From Natronosalvus rutilus (lineage in GTDB: Archaea; Halobacteriota; Halobacteria; Halobacteriales; Natrialbaceae), in NCBI RefSeq assembly GCF_024204665.1, contig NZ_CP100355.1:1841451-1905450 (forward strand): a stretch of 64,000 nt of DNA, in the 5' to 3' direction. Position numbers and translations under genes: made by a program. The stretch's first letter is position 1, and the number at the start of each line of letters is the position of its first letter. Of the stretch, positions 35,690 through 45,248 are shown one piece after another. The notes under the pieces were generated by a model. That model was not told the DNA's origin. It made no database searches and saw nothing but the letters and a program-made list of their open reading frames with translations.

Positions 35690-36964
35690 GTGGCAGCTGA
35701 AACCCACCTCGTCGACGTCGGCGCGCTCTTCGCCGTCGCCGCCATCGCCGGCCTGCTCGCCTCACGGATCGACCAGTCGGTGATCCCGTTTTACATCATC
35801 GCCGGGATGCTTTCGGGCCCGTACGTGCTCGGAACGCTCGACCTTCCGGCCCTCCTGGGGACCGGCGTTCTCCCCCACGGGGAAGCACTGGCGCTCGACG
35901 GCCAGTCCGAGTTCATCCATTTGGGTGCCGAACTCGGGATCGTCTTCTTGCTGTTCTTCCTGGGCCTCGAGTTCAACCTCGAGCGACTGCTGGCGTCCAG
36001 ACACGACATCGGGAGGGCCGGGAGCGTCGACCTGGTCATCAACTTCGGTGCCGGACTGCTCCTCGGTTTCGTCCTCTTCGAATCCCTCCTCGCGGCCCTG
36101 CTCGTCGCGGGCATCGTCTACATCTCCTCGAGCGCGATCATCACGAAGTCCCTGATCGACCTCGGCTGGATCGCCAACGACGAGGCGAACCCGCTGCTCG
36201 GCACGCTCGTCTACGAGGACCTCTTCATCGCGATCTACCTCGCGGTGGTCTCCGCGCTCGTTCTAGGCGGCGGCGACGTTGGCGAGGCGCTCGGCTCGAT
36301 CGGGATCGCGATTGGGTTCATCCTCGCGCTCCTGATACTCGTCCAGTTCGGCACTGCCTGGTTCCAGCGAAGTCTCGAGACGGACTCCAACGAGTTCCTC
36401 GTCCTCCGGGCACTGGGAATCCTCGTCCTGATCGCGGGCGCCGCGCTCGCCCTTGGCGTGAGCGAGGCCGTCGCCGCCTTCTTCGTCGGGATGGCCTTTT
36501 CGGCGACCGACCACGTCCATGACCTCGAACAACTGCTCGAGCCCGTCCGAGACGTCTTCGCCGCCATCTTCTTCTTCTGGATCGGTCTCGAGACGAACCC
36601 ACAATTGTTCGCCGGCGTCGCCGGGCTGATCGCCGTCGCGGTGATCGTCACGACGCCGACGAAACTGCTAAGCGGCTACCTCGGTGGCCGAATCTACGAC
36701 CTGGACGAGCGACGATCCCTGCGAGTCGGCCTCGGCATGACGACCCGCGGCGAGTTCTCACTGATCATCGCGAGCATCGCCGTGGCGGGCGCCGGCGGGG
36801 CGCTTTCTGACTCGATTGCGACCGACATCTACGCGTTTGCCGTCGGCTACGTCCTCGTCATGAGCATCCTCGGGACGACGTTCATGCAGTACGCCGACCG
36901 CATCGAAGCGGTGCTCGTGCCGCGTCTCGAGGCGCGCAGCGGGGCGGTCTCGAGCAGCGACTGA
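35690..36964 (+). CDS. CPA2-family K+/H+ antiporter (KhtU-like)
   Basis: 424 residues from a GTG start. About 12 membrane segments, with the CPA2 signatures FYIIAGMLSGPYVLG near residue 36, FLLFFLGLEFNLERLL near 85, SSSAIITKSLIDLGW near 143 and GLGMTTRGEFSLIIASIA near 345. No RCK domain at the C-terminus, so it depends on the separate KhtT-like protein upstream. It would expel K+ or Na+ in exchange for H+ under alkaline or electrophile stress. Confidence 0.88.
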   Translation: MAAETHLVDVGALFAVAAIAGLLASRIDQSVIPFYIIAGMLSGPYVLGTLDLPALLGTGVLPHGEALALDGQSEFIHLGAELGIVFLLFFLGLEFNLERLLASRHDIGRAGSVDLVINFGAGLLLGFVLFESLLAALLVAGIVYISSSAIITKSLIDLGWIANDEANPLLGTLVYEDLFIAIYLAVVSALVLGGGDVGEALGSIGIAIGFILALLILVQFGTAWFQRSLETDSNEFLVLRALGILVLIAGAALALGVSEAVAAFFVGMAFSATDHVHDLEQLLEPVRDVFAAIFFFWIGLETNPQLFAGVAGLIAVAVIVTTPTKLLSGYLGGRIYDLDERRSLRVGLGMTTRGEFSLIIASIAVAGAGGALSDSIATDIYAFAVGYVLVMSILGTTFMQYADRIEAVLVPRLEARSGAVSSSD

Positions 36965-37087
36965 TCGATCGTTTCGACCGTCGAAACAGTGCGTTTCCCG
37001 ACTCTTTCGGCCAGCAGTGCGTTCTTTCCGTTTGAACGGACGTATTAGCCGTGTGAAACGATATCCACGATTAATTGCTCTCACCGT

Positions 37088-37675
37088 GTGGGTAGCACTA
37101 CCTCACAGGGGGGTGAGGTGACACCAATAACAAACGAAACGAACCCGCCAACGGACGACGTACCGCGCCGTGCGCTCTTGCGCGCTGGAGCGCTGACTGG
37201 CGCTTTGCTGCTCGTTCCGGTCGGCACGGCAACCGCCTACGACTTCCCGAGCACCAACGCGGACAACGAAGCGAACGGGGACCCGTTCGTCGACGTTGCC
37301 AGCCAGGACAACTGTGAAATCGCGCTCGAGTTCACCAATCCACACGGATATCTCGCGTGTTTCGAGGTGCGAGTTGACGGCCAGACGAGAACGAGCGGCA
37401 CGGAACATCCGGTCGTCGACGGCGACTACATCTACGAGAACTACTGCGTGACGGACGGGACGAGGACGGAAACGTTCGAGGCCACCCAGCAGGTCGACGT
37501 GCGACTCGCCCTCGGCGCCGAACGCGACCACGACTTCGACTGGGTCTCGTTTGGCATCGACGCGTGCGAACCGGAGTCGCGAGCCGACTGTAAGGGGGGC
37601 GGATGGAAGACCTACGGCTTCCGCAACCAGGGCCAGTGTATCCGGTACGTCAACACCGGAAAAGACAGTCGGTGA
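37088..37675 (+). CDS. Twin-arginine secreted protein with a CKGGGW...NQGQC motif, function unknown
   Basis: 195 residues from GTG 37088, or 185 from GTG 37118; the second start would leave an ACCTCAC...GTGAGGT hairpin (37100-37119) upstream. VPRRALLRAGALTGALLLV is a twin-arginine signal, ending at an AYD site near residue 55. The mature protein is a small beta domain with Cys pairs and ends ADCKGGGWKTYGFRNQGQCI, a motif seen at the end of many otherwise unrelated secreted proteins. No lipobox. Role unknown. Confidence 0.75.
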   Translation: MGSTTSQGGEVTPITNETNPPTDDVPRRALLRAGALTGALLLVPVGTATAYDFPSTNADNEANGDPFVDVASQDNCEIALEFTNPHGYLACFEVRVDGQTRTSGTEHPVVDGDYIYENYCVTDGTRTETFEATQQVDVRLALGAERDHDFDWVSFGIDACEPESRADCKGGGWKTYGFRNQGQCIRYVNTGKDSR

Positions 37676-37796
37676 CCGGCGTCAGCGCTCTCAGCCACCC
37701 GTTTTTTCGTCGAGGCAACCGTGGTGAGACGAAGATACTGCCGTGACTGGCCCCAACAGACAACTTCAAACCCCTCGAGCCCCCTCCCTCCTCCGT

Positions 37797-38450
37797 ATGC
37801 TCGAGGCAGTCGTCTTCGACCTAGATTACACGCTGGCGGTCCCCGACCGGGACCGGGAGACGTTGCTCACCGAGGCGACGGCCGCGGCCGGTGCGCCGCC
37901 GCTCTCGAGGGAGGCGTACCTCGAGGCTCATCGGAACAACCTCACGCGCGAGAGCCGCGAGCCCATCTTCGCGGACCTGCTCGCCGACCACGACACGAGT
38001 GCCGAACCCGGCGCCGTCGCCACGGCCTACCGGGAGTCCATCGCCGACGCCCTCACCCCGCTGCCGGACGTCGAATCCATGCTCGAGGACCTCCGGTCGA
38101 CCTACCGCGTGGGACTCTTGACGAACGGCCCCGTCCGCGCCCAGCGGGACAAACTCGAGACGCTCGGCTGGGAGGGCCGATTCGATGCTGCGCTCGTTAC
38201 TGGTGAGCTCGAGGCGGGCAAGCCCGACCCGCGGGCGTTCGAGGCGATCCTGGAGGAACTGTCGGTCGCACCCGAGCGAGCCGTCTACGTCGGCGATGAG
38301 CGCGAGGCGGACGTGGAGGGGGCGACTCGAGCGGGAATGCGGGCGGTTCAGGTGATCCGGGCGGACACGAAACCTGATTCGCGGGCGGTCGCCCACGTCG
38401 ACCAATCCACTCTCGCGCGCGAACTGCCCGCGGTTCTCGCGGCGCTGTAG
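37797..38450 (+). CDS. HAD-superfamily hydrolase
   Basis: 217 residues from ATG 37797. The four HAD motifs are clear: nucleophile loop VVFDLDYTLA near residue 5, LLTNGP near 103, Lys in AGKPDPRAFEA near 141, and VYVGDEREADVEGA near 163. A helical cap lies between motifs I and II, as in phosphoglycolate-phosphatase-like enzymes. It probably removes phosphate from a small metabolite; the substrate is not predictable. Confidence 0.88.
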   Translation: MLEAVVFDLDYTLAVPDRDRETLLTEATAAAGAPPLSREAYLEAHRNNLTRESREPIFADLLADHDTSAEPGAVATAYRESIADALTPLPDVESMLEDLRSTYRVGLLTNGPVRAQRDKLETLGWEGRFDAALVTGELEAGKPDPRAFEAILEELSVAPERAVYVGDEREADVEGATRAGMRAVQVIRADTKPDSRAVAHVDQSTLARELPAVLAAL

Positions 38451-38548
38451 CCACTAGCGCCCGCACGCCGTCGCTCGAGTCGCGGGCGGTCCTGGCCCGT
38501 CACCGATACGTGGGGGCCACCTCCACGCTCGGTACTGGGCGCTTCCGC

Positions 38549-38584
<36 letters not shown>

Positions 38585-39062
38585 TGAATTTGATAGGTGG
38601 TAATAGGCGGTTTGATTTATACATAATCCATAGAATATCTCTGATGAGCGTTTGTGTAGCCCTCGACTACGAGTACGTATGGTGATATCGCGCATACCGG
38701 TTCTGGGCTACTAACCGCATGCTCACCCCGATATGGAGTAAAGGTTGGACGTAGCAGCTCTTGATTCCGGATTAACCGCTAAACTGAAAGCGAAAGATAG
38801 GGGTCTCAGTGAAAATGCACCACTAACAAATGGAGAATTTCACAGAGGGATGATCACTTCTATGATCGTACTGGCCAGAACACTTGGTGGTCATAACCAC
38901 GACAGTTGTCCGGAAGAGGTGTGTAGAAGTGGTCTATGGACGAACCTAGGAAGAAATCTTGGAGTAGGCGATTATCGCTCGAGATAGCGTCCAGGCCAGA
39001 AGGAGGCGTGAGCATGACAAAGCGAGTAACCCGAAAAGAGGGAGAAATCACACACTCAAACG

Positions 39063-39076
39063 TTCATAATCGGTTT
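39063..39076 (+). repeat. CATAATCGG element, copy 1
   Basis: TTCATAATCGGTTT. No clear inverted partner within 150 bp. Preceded by a stretch that ends 12 nt before it in AATCACACACTC. Confidence 0.5.
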
Positions 39077-39242
39077 CCGTCTTGCGTTTTCCGGATTAGC
39101 GGTAACCAGGAAGAGAAACGTTACGAAGAGCGTCTCAGATCCATTCCACGAAATTGAATTCGCTGGTTTAGAGCCTTCTCTGGAGGGATCTCACTCACCC
39201 ACTCGAGTCGAGCGTGTGGCCGTCCAGTCTCCAATTCCAAAG

Positions 39243-39363
39243 TTCATAATCGGTTCTCTGCTATCGGTTTTGGGTCCTAGACACCACTGAAATTACCGAA
39301 GAAACCGAGACCTCTCTCGAGAAAGAAAACACATTATAGAGAGCTTCTCGAGCCGATTATGCA
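39243..39363. repeat. CATAATCGG inverted pair, 120 bp
   Basis: Begins TTCATAATCGGTTCTCT and ends AGAGAGCTTCTCGAGCCGATTATG, so the ends are imperfect inverted repeats (CATAATCGG with a TCTCT/AGAGA block). The interior is non-coding and AT-rich. Confidence 0.55.
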
Positions 39364-39560
39364 CGATTGACGCCTCGAGTTCTGGATCTGCTCAGCGAGT
39401 ACCGATCACGAAACGGCCCTCGCTCGCTCAATAATCTCGGTAATCACAAAAACAGTCGTGAACGCGCCCTAATCGTCTCGAGAGGCCCCTTACTCGACGA
39501 TTAGGGTCACAAGTCATACGCTCGAGGAAGATCCTCATCGTGCAACCGTTCCTAGACTCT

Positions 39561-39624
39561 CTTCATAATCGGTCCTCGAAACAGAGACCATACCTACTCT
39601 TCCGGACAGAGAACCCGATTATGA
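39561..39624. repeat. CATAATCGG inverted pair, 64 bp
   Basis: Left end CTTCATAATCGGT, right end CCCGATTATGAG. The arms continue inward as imperfect complement (AGAGACC and GACAGAGAACC). Same terminal motif as the 120-bp pair. Confidence 0.55.
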
Positions 39625-39911
39625 GTTATTTGAAACGCGATTAGTACGTTTTGTTGTAATCCTCAGTAGGTTCCAAGAGTTGTCTGCTGAATACAGAGGA
39701 TAGATGCAGCACAGCAGATTCGTTTGTTTCACAATCTCAGGTCGGAACCAACCGATACATTCGGATGCGAGTTGACCGCCGAGTATTCCAATAATTCGGA
39801 GGGCGGCAGCGAACAAGATGCTGTCCAAGAGCACGCACCTGCTACGCTTTGAATAAAACTATGATTTGACCCTCCAATAGATTTTTCTGTCAGAGCGCGA
39901 AGTACTTTCGT

Positions 39912-40325
39912 ATGCAACGGAGACAAGTCCTTTTTGGGTGTGCGACAGCACTGCCCGGAATCACAGGCTGTCTCGATTCTGAACCTCCGGTAGACTCTGC
40001 TTTTGTTTCGTTTTCCGAAGACTCTGATAAGGGTGTCGGCGTCGAAGTTTCGAAAGGAGACTTCGAGAGTCTGTGGATCGAAATCGAAAACGTCGATGGC
40101 GGGTTCATGATTTACGAGGGGGTTGATCGCCCCTCTATTTACATCAACGACGATGAGTACTATACTGCGGGTGATATCTGTTACAAGAAGAGTTTCGGCG
40201 CCGACTGTGTAGAGGGCTCCCTTGACGAAGAAACCCAGGAGTCCTTCTATTTAAGCGCCGAGATTCGCGTCTACGGTATCCTTGATGGAGAGCAGACGCT
40301 ATTGGAGACGTATGCACACAAGTGA
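39912..40325 (+). CDS. Small predicted lipoprotein, function unknown
   Basis: 137 residues from ATG 39912. MQRRQVLFGCATALPGITGC is a twin-arginine-like signal with lipobox ITGC. The mature part is acidic, mostly beta, with two Cys (GDICYKKSFGADC). Base composition is lower in GC than in most neighbours, and it borders the AT-rich spacer, so it may be of foreign origin. No family recognised. Confidence 0.65.
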   Translation: MQRRQVLFGCATALPGITGCLDSEPPVDSAFVSFSEDSDKGVGVEVSKGDFESLWIEIENVDGGFMIYEGVDRPSIYINDDEYYTAGDICYKKSFGADCVEGSLDEETQESFYLSAEIRVYGILDGEQTLLETYAHK

Positions 40326-40592
40326 AAACCGTAGTGTGCTTATTCTACCACCGTGGGAGGCCTAGACTGAAAGTGGTGTGTACATCGCCTATACTGAGCG
40401 TTCGACCCTTCACGCGGATCGCGCTCTACCGAGTGCCACATTCGCGCTCTCTATTCGCACGACAACCGAAATGTATCGCCATAGATGGGTCTCACCGAGG
40501 CACAGTTCGCATCGTCTTTCCGCGACGAGGAACTGGACGCGAATAATCGAAAATAGCCACCTTAATGGTTCCATTCGTGCAATTCTTGCACA

Positions 40593-41648
40593 ATGGTACA
40601 CGGGAAGATGTCTGCGTCCGGCCACGAACAGGTAACGCACTTCGTCGACGACGAAACCGGCCTCGAGGCGATCGTCGCCATCCACGACACGACGCTCGGT
40701 CCCTCCCTCGGTGGCACCCGACTCCTGCCCTACGAGAGCCACGACGCCGCCCTGCGCGACGTCATGCGCCTCTCGCGCGCGATGACCTACAAGGCGGCCG
40801 CCGCGGACCTCGACCTGGGCGGCGGGAAGGCCGTCATCCGCGCCGATCCGACCGAGAAGACCGAGGACCTGATGGCCGCCTACGGGCGAATGATCGACCG
40901 ACTCGGCGGGTACTACATCACCTCCGTCGACGTCAACACCGGCGTCGCGGACATGGACGTGATCGCGGGCGAAACCGACCACGTCGTCGGAACCAGCGCA
41001 GGACTCGGAGACCCCTCGCCGATCACGTCTCGCGGCGTCTTCGAGGGGCTTCGGGCCTGCGTCGAGGCCACCTACGGGACGCCGGACGTGGACGGCCTCT
41101 CCGTCGTCGTCCAGGGCGTCGGGAAAGTCGGCAGCGGCCTCGCCGAACTCCTCGACGAGCACGGTGCCGAGGTCGCGGTGAGCGACATCGACGAGGAGGC
41201 GACGGCCGCGCTCGCCCGCGAGTACGGCTTCGAGACCGTCGCCCCCTCCGCCGTCTACGAACAGCCCTGTGACGTCTTCGCCCCCTGTGCGATCGGCGGC
41301 GTCGTCAACGACGAGACGGTTCCCCAACTCGAGTGCGACATCGTTGCCGGTGGGGCGAACAACATCCTCGACGAGCGAGCCCACGCGCAGGCGCTTCGCG
41401 ACCGGGACATTCTCTACGCGCCTGATTACGTGCTCAACGCAGGCGGCCTGATCACCGTCGCGGCCGAACACACCGGCGACACGCGAGAACAGGCGCTCGC
41501 CGACGCGATGGCCATCGGCGACCGGACCCGGACGCTCATCGAGCGCGCGGACGCCGAGGACGTGACCATCCTCGAGGCCGCGGATCGGTACGCGCTCGAG
41601 CGGATCGAGGCGGCGAGAGCCGAGGCGACGTCTCCGTCGTCTAGGTAG
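40593..41648 (+). CDS. Leu/Phe/Val-type amino-acid dehydrogenase
   Basis: 351 residues from ATG 40593; an ATG at 40608 is also possible. It oxidatively deaminates an amino acid to a 2-oxo acid with NAD. The dimerisation/catalytic part has GPSLGGTRLLPYESHDAALR, the substrate Lys in AMTYKAAAADLDLGGGKAVI (two lysines, about residues 69 and 81) and TSVDVNTGVADMD; the NAD domain has VVVQGVGKVGSGLAELL near 170. Length matches leucine and phenylalanine dehydrogenases rather than the about 420-residue Glu enzymes. Substrate specificity is not resolvable. Confidence 0.9.
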   Translation: MVHGKMSASGHEQVTHFVDDETGLEAIVAIHDTTLGPSLGGTRLLPYESHDAALRDVMRLSRAMTYKAAAADLDLGGGKAVIRADPTEKTEDLMAAYGRMIDRLGGYYITSVDVNTGVADMDVIAGETDHVVGTSAGLGDPSPITSRGVFEGLRACVEATYGTPDVDGLSVVVQGVGKVGSGLAELLDEHGAEVAVSDIDEEATAALAREYGFETVAPSAVYEQPCDVFAPCAIGGVVNDETVPQLECDIVAGGANNILDERAHAQALRDRDILYAPDYVLNAGGLITVAAEHTGDTREQALADAMAIGDRTRTLIERADAEDVTILEAADRYALERIEAARAEATSPSSR

Positions 41649-41714
41649 GTACCTGAGCCCGGTCTCGGCCCCGATCTCGATCTCTCGGATCGAGTCGCTC
41701 CCGCATCCCGAATT

Positions 41715-42119
41715 TTACCGAATACCGCCGTCTCGAGCCGCAGCCTGGACGACGCTCACGCCGCGTTTGACCGCCGCGGCGCGCTCGAGAAAGACGAGCG
41801 TCTTCGCCGGCGTCGTCGCCTTCGGGCGCGTTCGCAAGTCGGCCTCCCCGGCGGCGTCGACGGCCGCTTCTCGTCCCTGGCCGAACTCGAGGTGGGCCCG
41901 ATCCGGATGAACGAAGACGCGAGCGAGGCGTTCCAGTGGGTCACCGTCCTCGTCCGCGAACGAAATATCGAACGCGCGAGCGCCGCCGACTGCCGGTTCG
42001 ACGTCGCGATCGGCGTTCGTCACCGCGAGTGACGCGAGTTCGTCGTCTGCCCGCCCGTCGATTTCGGAAGCGAGCAACTCGGCGATCCGCCGGCCGTCGG
42101 TGATCCGATCCTCGACCAT
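41715..42119 (-). CDS. Conserved-looking protein, function unknown
   Basis: 134 residues from ATG 42119 (MVEDRITDGRRIAELLASEI). Composition is acidic and balanced, unlike shadow frames. A mixed alpha-beta domain with RAFDISFADEDGDP and ARVFVHPDRAHLEFGQG; the C-terminus has basic TRPKATTPAKTLVFLERAAAVKRG. Soluble, no motifs. It ends up 23 bp after the DUF2240 gene, so it is probably cotranscribed with it. I do not recognise a family. Confidence 0.62.
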   Translation of the reverse strand: MVEDRITDGRRIAELLASEIDGRADDELASLAVTNADRDVEPAVGGARAFDISFADEDGDPLERLARVFVHPDRAHLEFGQGREAAVDAAGEADLRTRPKATTPAKTLVFLERAAAVKRGVSVVQAAARDGGIR

Positions 42120-42142
42120 ACGCGCCGTTGTCTCCGGTCAGG

Positions 42143-42595
42143 CTAACCGTCTTCGATCAACGCCGAGCGGGCTGCGGGGGCGAGTTCGTCGACGTCGATC
42201 CCCTCACCACTGGCGTAGACGACCGCGGCGGCCTCGATCGTGATCGCGTACTCCTGCTGGAGCGAGTTGATCGCGCCGACGGCCTCGTGCTTTTCGACGC
42301 CCGATGCGACCAGCGCGTCCAGCACGCGCTCGAACGTCGACCGCTCTCTGAGCAGGTCGTCGCCGGGGACGAAGTCGTCGTCGATGGTCACGCTCGAGGG
42401 ATCGAACGTCGCCACCAGTTCGGGACCGTCGCGCTCGAGGACGCCCTCCTGGGTCGCGACGTCGATGAGTCGCTGTGACTGGTCGGGCGAGAACCAGTCG
42501 CGATCGAGCGACAGCGCGACGACGAACTCGTTTTCGCGCAGTCGGTTCGTTCCGTGTTGTTTGAAGGGCGCGGCGACCGCGACGCGAAGGCTCAT
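42143..42595 (-). CDS. DUF2240 family protein
   Basis: 150 residues from ATG 42595. Matches the archaeal DUF2240 pattern: MSLRVAVAAPFKQHGTNRLR at the start, FVVALSLDRDWFSPDQSQRLID, then FEPSSV-like FDPSSVTIDDDFVPGDD and FERVLDALVASGVEKHEAVG. The helical form suggests a winged-helix-like nucleic acid role; no biochemical function is established. Transcribed with the 134-residue gene downstream, which begins 23 bp after its stop. Confidence 0.8.
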   Translation of the reverse strand: MSLRVAVAAPFKQHGTNRLRENEFVVALSLDRDWFSPDQSQRLIDVATQEGVLERDGPELVATFDPSSVTIDDDFVPGDDLLRERSTFERVLDALVASGVEKHEAVGAINSLQQEYAITIEAAAVVYASGEGIDVDELAPAARSALIEDG

Positions 42596-42646
42596 CGAGA
42601 ACGACTCTCGCGACGGGGTGAATAACGTTGACGATTCAGGTTACTC

Positions 42647-43282
42647 TCAGTCCGACGCCCGCCCACCCTGATTCCTATTGGCTCGAGACGGCGGCGGAAC
42701 TTGCGTCGACGTCACCTCGGGCGGGTCGGGGAGCACGCAGCGATCGAGTTCGCGGTTGACGTGGGCGTACTCCTCGGGGGCGTTCGCGAGGGGGTGTGCG
42801 GGGTTCTGGCTGCTGTCAATGCGGGCGGCCCGGACCTCGCCGAAGCGGTTGAGTCTGGCGATGATCCCGCGCCAGTGGTAGGTCGTCGCCGCTGGAACGG
42901 TGTACGGACGCGGCGGTTTGCGGTCGGGATGTCCGGCGGCCAGGATCGCGGCGTTGACGTTGCTCGCGAGTTCGTCGTGATCGACGAGGATGCCGACTCG
43001 GGCGTCGACCGGTGCCCTGGCTGCGAGGACGTCGAGACCGAGGTGGAGTGCCCGGTACTCCGCGACGTTGTTGTCCGGCGGCACGTCGGTAGTCGCGATG
43101 CGACCGACGCGCGTGCCGTCGCGCGTTTCGATGACGGCCCCGAGGCCGCCGCCCGCCCGTCGGAAGGACCCGTCGGTGGCGACGTAGAAGTCACGATGAT
43201 GGGTCGACGGGGGGTGGGCGATGTGCGGTGTTGGCGACTCGTCGAACAGATCCCGAAGTGCGGGGCGGCCGTGAGCGGCCAT
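42647..43282 (-). CDS. Ribonuclease HI-like protein
   Basis: 211 residues from ATG 43282 (MAAHGRPALRDLFDESP). RNase H fold: Asp in DFYVATDGSFRRAGGGLGAV near residue 34, Glu in NNVAEYRALHLGLDVL near 76, Asp in VGILVDHDELASNV near 100; the fourth acidic residue and the C-terminal basic region with DRCVLPDPPE are less clear. It would cut RNA in RNA-DNA hybrids. Haloarchaea often carry several such genes. The last 30 residues are low-complexity Pro/Ser/Arg. Confidence 0.82.
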   Translation of the reverse strand: MAAHGRPALRDLFDESPTPHIAHPPSTHHRDFYVATDGSFRRAGGGLGAVIETRDGTRVGRIATTDVPPDNNVAEYRALHLGLDVLAARAPVDARVGILVDHDELASNVNAAILAAGHPDRKPPRPYTVPAATTYHWRGIIARLNRFGEVRAARIDSSQNPAHPLANAPEEYAHVNRELDRCVLPDPPEVTSTQVPPPSRANRNQGGRASD

Positions 43283-43384
43283 ATGCCGCTGTAGGACAGT
43301 CAAGTACTTAACAACTAGGCCATCTCTCACCGAGCGTTAGTCGATCGGTTCCACCAATGTGCTGGTCGATCGAATCCAACAACG

Positions 43385-43392
43385 TATAAATA
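43385..43392 (+). promoter_or_regulatory. TATA box of the dipeptide transporter operon
   Basis: TATAAATA, 17-24 nt before ATG 43409 and 23-30 nt before ATG 43415; the second start has the usual leaderless spacing. Confidence 0.7.
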
Positions 43393-43408
43393 GGATGATT
43401 GTACATGT

Positions 43409-45082
43409 ATGCGTATGCAGGGTGCTGACAAATTCACCACGAACCGACGGAACGTCCTCCGATACACAGCCGGTGCGACCACGCTTGGACTCGCATCGAT
43501 CGCCGGTTGTATCGGTGATGATCCGGACGATGGTAACGGCAATGGAAACGGCGGCAACGGCAATGGAAACGGCGGCAATGGAAATGGCAACGGCAACGGC
43601 GGCGGTAGCCTCGACGAGATCACGCTGACGCTGACGCAGTTCCCCGACACCCAGGACCCGCTCGATCACATCACCGGGGACTACTTCAACGTCTACGACC
43701 ACATCTACGAGCCGGTTTTCGACTTCCAACCCGGCGAGGGTATCCTCCCGCGCATCGCCGAGGAGTGGGAAGCACAGGGCGACGGCACGACCGAGGTCTC
43801 CCTCAGAGACGACGTGGTCTTCCACAACGGCGACGACCTCACCGCCGAGGACATCGCCTGGACGATCAACCGAACGATCGACCCCGATATGGGTGTCCAG
43901 AGTCCGATCGGCACGTACGGTCTCGGCTCCATCGAGGGCGCCGAAGCCGTCGACGAGACGACCCTCTCGATCAGCTACGGCGCGTCGGCCGGCCTCGCGG
44001 AGTTCGAGTTCGGGAACTACGCGCGAGCGATGAATCAGCAGTGGGCGATCGACAACTTCGACGCCGAGAACGAAGCGATCGCCGGCGCCGATCCCGAAGC
44101 GTTCAACGGGACGGGACCGTACCAGGTCGTCGAGTACACCTCCGGTGAAGAAATCGTCGTCGAGGCGTTCGACGACTACTGGGGCGACCAGCCGCCGTTC
44201 AGCCGAGTCACGTTCAACGCCTCCGGCGAGTCGAGCAGCCGCGTCGCTGCACTCGAGACCGGCGAGAGCGACGTGACGATGAACATCCTCCCCGAGGACG
44301 TCCAGACCGTCCAGGACGCCGACGGCATCGACATCCGGAACGTCACGAGCTTCCGGAACATCTTCTGCCCGATGAAGAACACGGTGGAACCGTTCGACAG
44401 CCAGGAGTTCCGCCAGGCGATGAACTACGCCGTCGACAACGAGGCGATCGTCAGCGAGATCCTCAGCGGCTTCGGTGAACCACGAGGACAGCCGGTCGCA
44501 CCCGGTATCAACGGCTTCAACGACGAACTCGGACCGTACGAGCACGACCCCGGACGTGCCGAGAGCCTCGTCGAAGACAGCGGCTACGGCGGCGTCGAGA
44601 TCACGCTCACCGCCCCGCAGGGTCGCTACCTCAACGACGCCGCGATCGGCGAGCGCGTCGCCGACATGATCAACCAGCTCGACAACGTGAGCTGTGAGGC
44701 CGACATCGTCGAGTTCGGGACGGTATCCGATGCCAACCAGGCTGGCGTTGACCCCAACGAGTTCGACATCCCGTTCTACATGATCGGCTGGGGGACCATC
44801 ACCGGCGACACCGACTACGGTGTCCAGGGATTCTTCACGATCCCCGACAACCCGTCGCGAACCTTCGACGACGAAGAACTCAGCGACGCGATCCTCGAGA
44901 CCCAGCAGATCGACGACCCCGAGGAACGGACCACGGCGCTCCAGGAGGTCAACGCGATGGCGCGTGAGAAAGCACCGTTCGTCTTCCTGCACACCCAGGA
45001 GAGCATCTACGGGGCGAACAGCAACATTCAGTGGGAGCCCCGCGAGGACGAGACCATCTACATCTGGGAGATGGAGAATTAA
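43409..45082 (+). CDS. Dipeptide/oligopeptide-type ABC transporter, substrate-binding lipoprotein
   Basis: 557 residues from ATG 43409 (ATG 43415 equally good). NRRNVLRYTAGATTLGLASI plus lipobox IAGC gives a twin-arginine lipoprotein. A Gly/Asn linker (about 38-68, encoded by GGCAAC/GGAAACGG repeats) precedes an SBP-5 domain: YEPVFDFQPGEGILPRIAEE, VSLRDDVVFHNGDDLTAEDI, FNGTGPYQVVEY. It delivers peptides, or possibly nickel or sugar acids, to the DppBCDF complex that follows. A 166-bp gap with its own TATA box separates it from dppB. Confidence 0.93.
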   Translation: MRMQGADKFTTNRRNVLRYTAGATTLGLASIAGCIGDDPDDGNGNGNGGNGNGNGGNGNGNGNGGGSLDEITLTLTQFPDTQDPLDHITGDYFNVYDHIYEPVFDFQPGEGILPRIAEEWEAQGDGTTEVSLRDDVVFHNGDDLTAEDIAWTINRTIDPDMGVQSPIGTYGLGSIEGAEAVDETTLSISYGASAGLAEFEFGNYARAMNQQWAIDNFDAENEAIAGADPEAFNGTGPYQVVEYTSGEEIVVEAFDDYWGDQPPFSRVTFNASGESSSRVAALETGESDVTMNILPEDVQTVQDADGIDIRNVTSFRNIFCPMKNTVEPFDSQEFRQAMNYAVDNEAIVSEILSGFGEPRGQPVAPGINGFNDELGPYEHDPGRAESLVEDSGYGGVEITLTAPQGRYLNDAAIGERVADMINQLDNVSCEADIVEFGTVSDANQAGVDPNEFDIPFYMIGWGTITGDTDYGVQGFFTIPDNPSRTFDDEELSDAILETQQIDDPEERTTALQEVNAMAREKAPFVFLHTQESIYGANSNIQWEPREDETIYIWEMEN

Positions 45083-45211
45083 GTCGGTCCTCAGCACCAT
45101 CGAATAGAAACGCCATCCGACTTTTGTAGCGCCGAACGATCGGGTCCAGCAGCGATATCTCGAGCTCCCGTCCGGGTCCCGAAACCGCCAGAACCGGGCG
45201 GGGACCGACAG

Positions 45212-45220
45212 TATAATTAA
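45212..45220 (+). promoter_or_regulatory. TATA box ahead of the permease genes
   Basis: TATAATTAA, 29-37 nt before ATG 45249. It suggests the permease-ATPase genes can be transcribed apart from the binding protein. Confidence 0.5.
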
Positions 45221-45248
45221 TGTTCGTGGATTCCTTCGATACATTCCG

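Noticed and set aside
38745-38987. 80-codon frame in the AT-rich spacer
   Set aside because: No promoter, no recognisable domain, and it overlaps degenerate repeat copies.
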